In this document: piece after piece, positions 59,713-64,000 of the stretch
Layout of the letters: every line of letters begins with the position of its first letter
Position numbering within the stretch: position 1 is the stretch's first letter
Assembly (NCBI GenBank): GCA_030625815.1
Contig: DAOUQF010000002.1
Span: 119,358 to 183,357 of the forward strand
Reading direction: 5' to 3'
DNA: 64,000 bases
From: Eubacteriales bacterium
Lineage (GTDB): Bacteria > Bacillota > Clostridia > Tissierellales > GPF-1
The notes under the pieces: generated by a model
What the model was told of the DNA's origin: nothing
The model's database searches: none
What the model saw: only the letters and a program-made list of their open reading frames with translations
Position numbers and translations under genes: made by a program

Positions 59713-60168
59713 TTATTCCTCCTCGGTTAGCTGTTTTCGAATGCTTTGCAGATGGTTTCTGACGGTAGAAGCCGGCAGATTGAGTTGCTCTCCGATTTCC
59801 TGACTCGTGAAACCGTCCAACCTGAGAGACGCGATTCGATCCAAAGGCGGCGGCAAGTTTGAAAGGGCGTCTGCCGTGCAGAGCAGCGAAACAAAGGAAG
59901 GTTCGTATGCATCTGCTTCCATTTGATTCATCAGGTCTTGTCCCTTCTTTTTTCTTCGATATTCGTCAATGTACATGCGTTTGATGACGGTGAAAAACCA
60001 GCCCTTGATCTGATGCTGATTCATCCACTCGAACAGCTCGTCCTGTTCCAAGGCTTTGACATAAGCCGATTGAACCAGATCTTGTCCCGCTTCGCGATTG
60101 CGAGTCAAACTGACGGCGAATCGAAGGAAATCATGATGATTGTTTTCGTAAACCTGATAGAGCACCAT
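59713..60168 (-). CDS. ECF-type sigma factor
   Basis: 151 residues. Region 2: ENNHHDFLRFAVSLTRNREA, GQDLVQSAYVKALEQ and IKGWFFTVIKRMYIDEYRRK. Region 4: LRLDGFTSQEIGEQLNLPAS, TVRNHLQSIRKQL. There is no membrane anti-sigma gene next to it; the downstream repeat protein takes that place. The start is ATG 60168 with CGAGGTGG upstream. It probably directs its own operon, including the two mini-genes. Confidence 0.88.
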   Translation of the reverse strand: MVLYQVYENNHHDFLRFAVSLTRNREAGQDLVQSAYVKALEQDELFEWMNQHQIKGWFFTVIKRMYIDEYRRKKKGQDLMNQMEADAYEPSFVSLLCTADALSNLPPPLDRIASLRLDGFTSQEIGEQLNLPASTVRNHLQSIRKQLTEEE

Positions 60169-60399
60169 AAGCCACCTCGTGTTTCTCTCTTCATATAGAT
60201 AACGAACGAAGAGGAAGAACTGTCCAAAAAAATAAAAAGTTTTCTGATTTCATTATACCCAGTATGGAATTCCAAAGGGGAAATCGGGAATATGATTTTG
60301 GTTTTTTTTCCGTTGTCGAACGGAAAAGATTTGCAGTTTTCGAAAAGAAAGATTTCTTGTATGCTTATATTATAAGTAGGAGAAACAGGAGGGCACGCA
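60169..60399. promoter_or_regulatory. Divergent intergenic region between ECF sigma and PfkB kinase
   Basis: TTTTCCGTT-GTCG-AACGGAAAA (60306-60327) is a perfect 9-bp hairpin/palindrome midway, a possible shared operator. A TATTAT-like -10 for the kinase is near 60367-60372, without a good -35. Confidence 0.4.
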
Positions 60400-61350
60400 A
60401 TGAAAGCAATTCTATCGATCGGCCATAGCGCCTATGATTTTACCTATCTATTGGAATCCTTTCCAACGGAGAATTTAAAATATAGTTTGGATAACGGAAT
60501 TGAGACGGTGATGGAGTGCGGGGGCGGTCCCGCGGGGAACGCCGCGTATTTGATGGGGAAATGGGGAGCGAAAGTTGCCTATGCCGGGGTGATTGGAGAC
60601 GATCCCCAAGGAAAAGCCATTGAAGATGAGTTTCGATCCGTGGGGGTGGATCTAACCTACCTGCAGTGGAATCGCGGTGGCCGTACGCCATTTAGCGTGA
60701 TTCTGGCAAACAAGCAAACCGGCAGCCGAACCCTCTTCAATCGTACCCTGCCTTACCCGCCACTGGAATTGGAGTGGGATCCTTCCTTGGAATGGGGCGC
60801 GATTCTGATCGACGGGATGGAGCTTTACGCTTCTTTGAAAGCCCTTAAGGCTTATCCCGAAACACCCAGTGTGTTGGATGCGGGATCGTTGGATCGGGAA
60901 ACGAAAATTTTGGCGCCCTTGGTGAGTCATCTTGTCTGTTCCGAGGTTTTCGCGGGGAGTTTTACGGGGGAAGCCCTGGACACGGAAGCGTCCATTGAAG
61001 CCGCCTTTTTGCAATTGGAAGCCTTGAACACGCATTGCGTGGTGATGACACTGGGGGAACGGGGCAGCGTCTACCGGAAGGATGGCGAGTTGGTGGTGAT
61101 ACCCGCCATGAGCGTCAATGCCATTGACACAACTGGCGCCGGCGACATCTACCATGGCGCCTTCGCTTTTGGCTTGGCGGCGGGATTTGAGTTGGAGAAG
61201 ACGATTCGCATCGCGACCATCGCGGCGGGATTGTCGGTGCAAAAATTGGGTGCGCGAGTCGCGATCCCTACGTGGAGTGACGTGGAAGCGGTTCTCTTGC
61301 AGTCTTGGGAGTCGGGGGGACTGTGGAAAATGTTGACGCCATGTGTATAA
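60400..61350 (+). CDS. PfkB-family carbohydrate/nucleoside kinase
   Basis: 316 residues. GGGPAGNAAYLMGKWGAKVA (about 42-61) is the first PfkB signature; DTTGAGDIYHGAFAFGLAAG (about 246-265) is the second, with catalytic Asp in GAGD. The substrate lid contains GGRTPFSVILANKQTGSRTL. Members include ribokinase, fructokinase, KDG kinase and sulfofructose kinase. Which sugar is used cannot be told. It is monocistronic. Confidence 0.9.
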   Translation: MKAILSIGHSAYDFTYLLESFPTENLKYSLDNGIETVMECGGGPAGNAAYLMGKWGAKVAYAGVIGDDPQGKAIEDEFRSVGVDLTYLQWNRGGRTPFSVILANKQTGSRTLFNRTLPYPPLELEWDPSLEWGAILIDGMELYASLKALKAYPETPSVLDAGSLDRETKILAPLVSHLVCSEVFAGSFTGEALDTEASIEAAFLQLEALNTHCVVMTLGERGSVYRKDGELVVIPAMSVNAIDTTGAGDIYHGAFAFGLAAGFELEKTIRIATIAAGLSVQKLGARVAIPTWSDVEAVLLQSWESGGLWKMLTPCV

Positions 61351-61394
61351 GCGGCTGCTAGAAACTGAAGTTGTGGATAAAGAATCGGATGCAT

Positions 61395-61419
61395 AAGCCG
61401 CCCTATGGGTGGCTTTTTT
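61395..61419 (+). terminator. Terminator of pfkB-family gene
   Basis: AAGCCGCCC, loop TAT, GGGTGGCTT with Ts after; one G-T pair in a 9-bp stem. Confidence 0.8.
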
Positions 61420-61711
61420 GGTTTGGTAAAATGCTTCGACGGATGTTTAGTGGAATTAGAAAATTGTGATTTGAACAGGGAGTTGAAGTGGAACGGCGAG
61501 TGATTCATGAAAGAAATTGCGAGTTGATGTTTCGTTTTTCTAGTATGTGGAAGTTACAGGATGATACTGGTAAATTTAATAGGTTCAGTGTGGAATCAAT
61601 AAACATAATATGTGTTATTTTGTAAAAACGACAAGATGATATGCGTTATGTCGTAAAATGATTGCAATTACTGAAAAGGTGTACATATTTTATGAAAGGA
61701 GGGTTTGTGAG
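61420..61711 (+). promoter_or_regulatory. Upstream region of Cys-rich gene with tandem 20-bp direct repeat
   Basis: Two imperfect copies of ATATG(T/C)GTTAT(T/G)T(T/C)GTAAAA lie at 61608-61627 and 61639-61658. They start 31 bp apart, i.e. about three helical turns on one DNA face. Likely binding sites of a regulator for the Cys-rich secreted peptide. Confidence 0.5.
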
Positions 61712-61918
61712 ATGAAAAAAATGATATTGTTACTATTGGTTATGTGCGTGATCTTTATGAGTCTTGGCGTGGGATTTGCGGTCGAGCCTGAGCCAGAGCC
61801 GGATTGCTGCTGTGCACCTCGATATATGCATCAGGTACACGCACCATGCTGTGATTGCTGTTGCTGTCCACCTCGACACATGTGTCGGGTACATGCACCG
61901 TGCTGCATTATCGATTAA
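61712..61918 (+). CDS. Secreted Cys/His-rich peptide with internal duplication
   Basis: 68 residues from ATG 61712, with AAAGGAGGG just upstream. Signal peptide MKKMILLLLVMCVIFMSLGV (cut near GFA-VEP). The mature part is about 44 residues with 12 Cys and 4 His in two copies of C-C-C-x-P-R-x-M-x-x-V-H-A-P-C-C: DCCCAPRYMHQVHAPCC and CCCPPRHMCRVHAPCC. The density of thiols and imidazoles suggests metal binding or disulfide-rich packing outside the cell. No known family is recognised. Its own terminator follows. Confidence 0.75.
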   Translation: MKKMILLLLVMCVIFMSLGVGFAVEPEPEPDCCCAPRYMHQVHAPCCDCCCCPPRHMCRVHAPCCIID

Positions 61919-61937
61919 ATTACGTATGGAACAATAA

Positions 61938-61968
61938 AAGAGCGATCCGAGACGGACCGTTCTTTTTT
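61938..61968 (+). terminator. Terminator of the Cys-rich peptide gene
   Basis: AAGAGCGATCCG, loop AGA, CGGACCGTTCTT (one mismatch, one G-T pair), followed by four to five Ts. Confidence 0.75.
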
Positions 61969-62056
61969 GTTGTGGAAAAATGCTGAAATATAAATCACTA
62001 TGCTGTGAGTTTCTCCCATGATAAAATAGGAATAATTAACACTTATGGGAGGCATA

Positions 62057-64000
62057 ATGGGAGAAACGGGGAAAGAAAATCAGGGGGATTCGATAGGGAA
62101 AAAGATTGCAGGAGATGCAGGACTGCACTTGGGCGTCAAAAACTCGGCCAATATTGTAGCGGATCAGGTTGTCTTTAATTCTCGCCAGGGTCACGGTTAT
62201 GCTGGGGAGCATGCCAATAATCTGGCGGATAAGATGATGGGAAAGAAGGCAAAGCTGGTCGGTCAAGCCAATGAACTGGACGGCGCGGACCGGATGGTGA
62301 ATGGGGAGCTGATCCAGACAAAGTATTGCAGGTCGGGTTCGGATTGCATCAAAGAGTGCTTTGACGGAAACCGCTTTCGCTATCTAAATGTTGACGGCAG
62401 CCCAATGAAAATCGAGGTGCCCAGCGACAAGTACGATGCAGCCTTGGATGCCATGCGGGATCGCATCAAGAAGGGCGAAATTCCTGGAGTTACGGATCCG
62501 AAGGATGCGGAAAGAATTGTTAAAAAGGGCTTGTTCACCTATGAGCAGGCGAAAAATATAGCGAAGGCGGGCACGGTGGAATCCCTGACTTACGACGCGG
62601 TCAATGGTATTCGATTGGGGGTTCAAGCTTTTGGTTTGTCTTCCGTATTGACCTTTGCCGCCTGTGTCTGGAATGGGGATGATTTAGATACAGCGTTTCG
62701 GACTTCTTTGGAAGCCGGGATCAAGGTCTTCGGGGTTGCCTGGGGCGGCACGGTTATTTCGTCGCAATTGGCTCGAACGGGCTTGGAAAAAGCAATGAGA
62801 CCTATAACAGACCGCATTGTCAATCAGCTGGGATCTAAGGCGGCTGCCAAGATTGCGGCAGCTGTCAGCGGTAAAAGAATTGCCGGAGCGGCAGCGAAGA
62901 ATCATGTATCAAAACTGATGCGCGGCAATATGATAACCACCATTGCAACTACGGCGGTGCTTTCCGGCAAGGATGTGATGCATGCTACGGAAGGCAAGAT
63001 TTCCGGGGGACAATTGACGAAAAATCTGTTGACCACGGGTGCCAATGTGGGTGCCGGCACCGTGGGCATGTCCGCGGGAGCGACCTATGGAGCAGCCTTG
63101 GGTACCGCGCTTCTTCCCGGTGTGGGGACCGCTGTCGGCGGTTTTCTGGGCGGACTGATTGGAGCCGTTGCGGCGGGCAGTGCCGCCGGCGGCGCGACGA
63201 AGTTTGTTATGGATCAGTTGATCGAGGATGATCGGGATCAGATTATGCCGATTGTTGAAGAGCAATTTGGCATTATCGCCTATAACTTCCTCTTTGGACA
63301 GTCGGAAGCGGATCGCTTGATCGGGATCATGCAGGAAGATGGATTCGAAAATCAACTCCGCGAAATCTTTGCGGCGGATGATCGTGCGAGCCACGCGTAC
63401 GAGTGGATCGAGTCCTGTGCGACGCCGATTGCGGAGAACCGTGAAACCGTCAAGCTACTTGACGGGGAAGCCATTCGCAAGCAGATGGAAGAATTGGAAC
63501 GCAACCTTCGTTGGGACGCCATGTTGGCAGAGTTTTTGGAAGCCATTGAAGCGGCCGATGACGAAGCGGCGGTTTCCGCAGTGGCCTTATGGGAGGACGA
63601 ATGGGCGTCCAAGGATCTGGTGGAGCTGTTGGCGTTGGCGGTCGAGTCGGATCTGTCGAAGACCTTCGCCTGGATCCAGGCGCAGCCGGTTCTTTCACAG
63701 ATGGAACGGTTGGTTGCATGGCAGGAAGCCATGGATCAAGAGCGCTGGAGCATTATTGTTCAGGAAGTTGAGAATCAGGATTCTGCCAACGAGGATCTGT
63801 TGCGGACCTATTGGCGTTCTGCGCCGGTGGAGCAATTTTTTCAGCATAGGGCTGAAGCGATGTTGAATCACCGACAAGTGGATCCAATTTCAGCGGAGGG
63901 CTGGGTCTCTCGTTTTGATCTGGCCATTGAAGAGTGCGATATGGAGCGAGTGAAATTTGCCGTCAGTAAAAAGGCGCGCTTCTCTGATGCGGGCTTCGAG
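62057..64000 (+). CDS. Large protein with nuclease-like N-terminus and glycine-zipper segments (runs off window)
   Basis: Open without a stop for 648 codons from ATG 62057 (GGGAGGCATA upstream) to the window end. The N-terminal 150 residues contain QGHGYAGEHANNLADKMMGK, then ELDGADRMVNGELIQTKYC: Asp, spacer, then Q-x-K-Y, like the D-(E/Q)-x-K core of restriction-endonuclease folds. GVTDPKDAERIVKKGLFTYE and QAKNIAKAGTVESLTYDAVN follow. Residues about 195-240 and 320-385 are hydrophobic, the latter a glycine zipper (VGAGTVGMSAGATYGAALGT; GTAVGGFLGGLIGAVAAGSA). The rest is an acidic, Trp-rich helical region. I recall related bacterial proteins of unknown function. A toxin, defence or conjugation role is conjecture. 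Confidence 0.7.
   Translation, partial: MGETGKENQGDSIGKKIAGDAGLHLGVKNSANIVADQVVFNSRQGHGYAGEHANNLADKMMGKKAKLVGQANELDGADRMVNGELIQTKYCRSGSDCIKECFDGNRFRYLNVDGSPMKIEVPSDKYDAALDAMRDRIKKGEIPGVTDPKDAERIVKKGLFTYEQAKNIAKAGTVESLTYDAVNGIRLGVQAFGLSSVLTFAACVWNGDDLDTAFRTSLEAGIKVFGVAWGGTVISSQLARTGLEKAMRPITDRIVNQLGSKAAAKIAAAVSGKRIAGAAAKNHVSKLMRGNMITTIATTAVLSGKDVMHATEGKISGGQLTKNLLTTGANVGAGTVGMSAGATYGAALGTALLPGVGTAVGGFLGGLIGAVAAGSAAGGATKFVMDQLIEDDRDQIMPIVEEQFGIIAYNFLFGQSEADRLIGIMQEDGFENQLREIFAADDRASHAYEWIESCATPIAENRETVKLLDGEAIRKQMEELERNLRWDAMLAEFLEAIEAADDEAAVSAVALWEDEWASKDLVELLALAVESDLSKTFAWIQAQPVLSQMERLVAWQEAMDQERWSIIVQEVENQDSANEDLLRTYWRSAPVEQFFQHRAEAMLNHRQVDPISAEGWVSRFDLAIEECDMERVKFAVSKKARFSDAGFE

Noticed and set aside
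1..64000. tRNA, rRNA, CRISPR array, intact insertion sequence or prophage
   Set aside because: Looked for and not seen; only small duplication and deletion scars are present.

Overview
The window looks like a chromosomal segment of an anaerobic, mesophilic Firmicute, most likely a clostridial amino-acid, organic-acid or sugar fermenter. This is inferred from strong AGGAGG ribosome binding sites, frequent GTG and TTG starts, a ferredoxin-dependent 2-oxoacid oxidoreductase, a FadN-type beta-oxidation fusion, and DeoR/IclR/SorC-controlled catabolic operons. No rRNA, tRNA, CRISPR array or intact insertion sequence was found. 

Layout. (1) 1-9700: a sugar-acid or organic-acid catabolic island. It has a broken cyclase, a DHDPS-type aldolase, a D-2-hydroxyacid dehydrogenase, a DgoK-type kinase, a tripartite tricarboxylate transporter (TctCBA), a fumarylacetoacetate-hydrolase-family enzyme, a YhcH-type protein and an IclR regulator. 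Palindromes of the form AAAC-CTA-GTTT recur at its promoters. (2) 9900-18100: a YczE membrane protein, a DeoR regulator and a six-gene operon: Fe-alcohol dehydrogenase, MTA/SAH-type deaminase, nucleoside phosphorylase, class II aldolase, APC permease and MtnA-like isomerase. Together these make a coherent dihydroxyacetone-phosphate shunt for 5'-deoxy- or 5'-methylthio-nucleosides by way of the inosine form. (3) 18100-20900: a secreted protein, a cassette of three tandem mini-genes of about 34 codons, and an M42 aminopeptidase. (4) 20900-25700: an AT-rich HipA-like kinase and partner (probably acquired), Crp/Fnr and MarR regulators, a TetR remnant and a pair of YdcZ transporters. (5) 25800-28500: an opine dehydrogenase-like enzyme and a B12-binding mutase-like protein. 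(6) 28900-45100: a SorC regulator, a Liv-type ABC importer, sugar isomerase, dehydrogenases, aldolase, C-S lyase-type PLP enzyme, FGGY kinase, and a four-subunit pyruvate/2-oxoacid:ferredoxin oxidoreductase. (7) 45200-55800: an MFS carrier, then a sigma-54-dependent short-chain acyl-CoA operon (hydratase, CoA-transferase, FadN, thiolase) followed by its probable AtoSC-like two-component activator. (8) 55800-64000: small hypotheticals, a GNAT, an ECF sigma operon carrying two more members of the mini-gene family, a PfkB kinase, a Cys/His-rich secreted peptide, and the start of a large protein with a nuclease-like N-terminus and glycine-zipper segments that runs off the window.

The most unusual signal is the family of five mini-proteins at two distant loci (19364-19731 plus strand, 58180-58560 minus strand). 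They share a (Y/F)P-(A/K)-(E/D)-LE-x-(Y/F)-NY segment and a C-terminal (L/M)D-x-YRKIEH-type end. One set has its own strong promoter under a palindrome. The other is co-directional with, and overlaps, an ECF sigma factor operon. I do not recognise this family.
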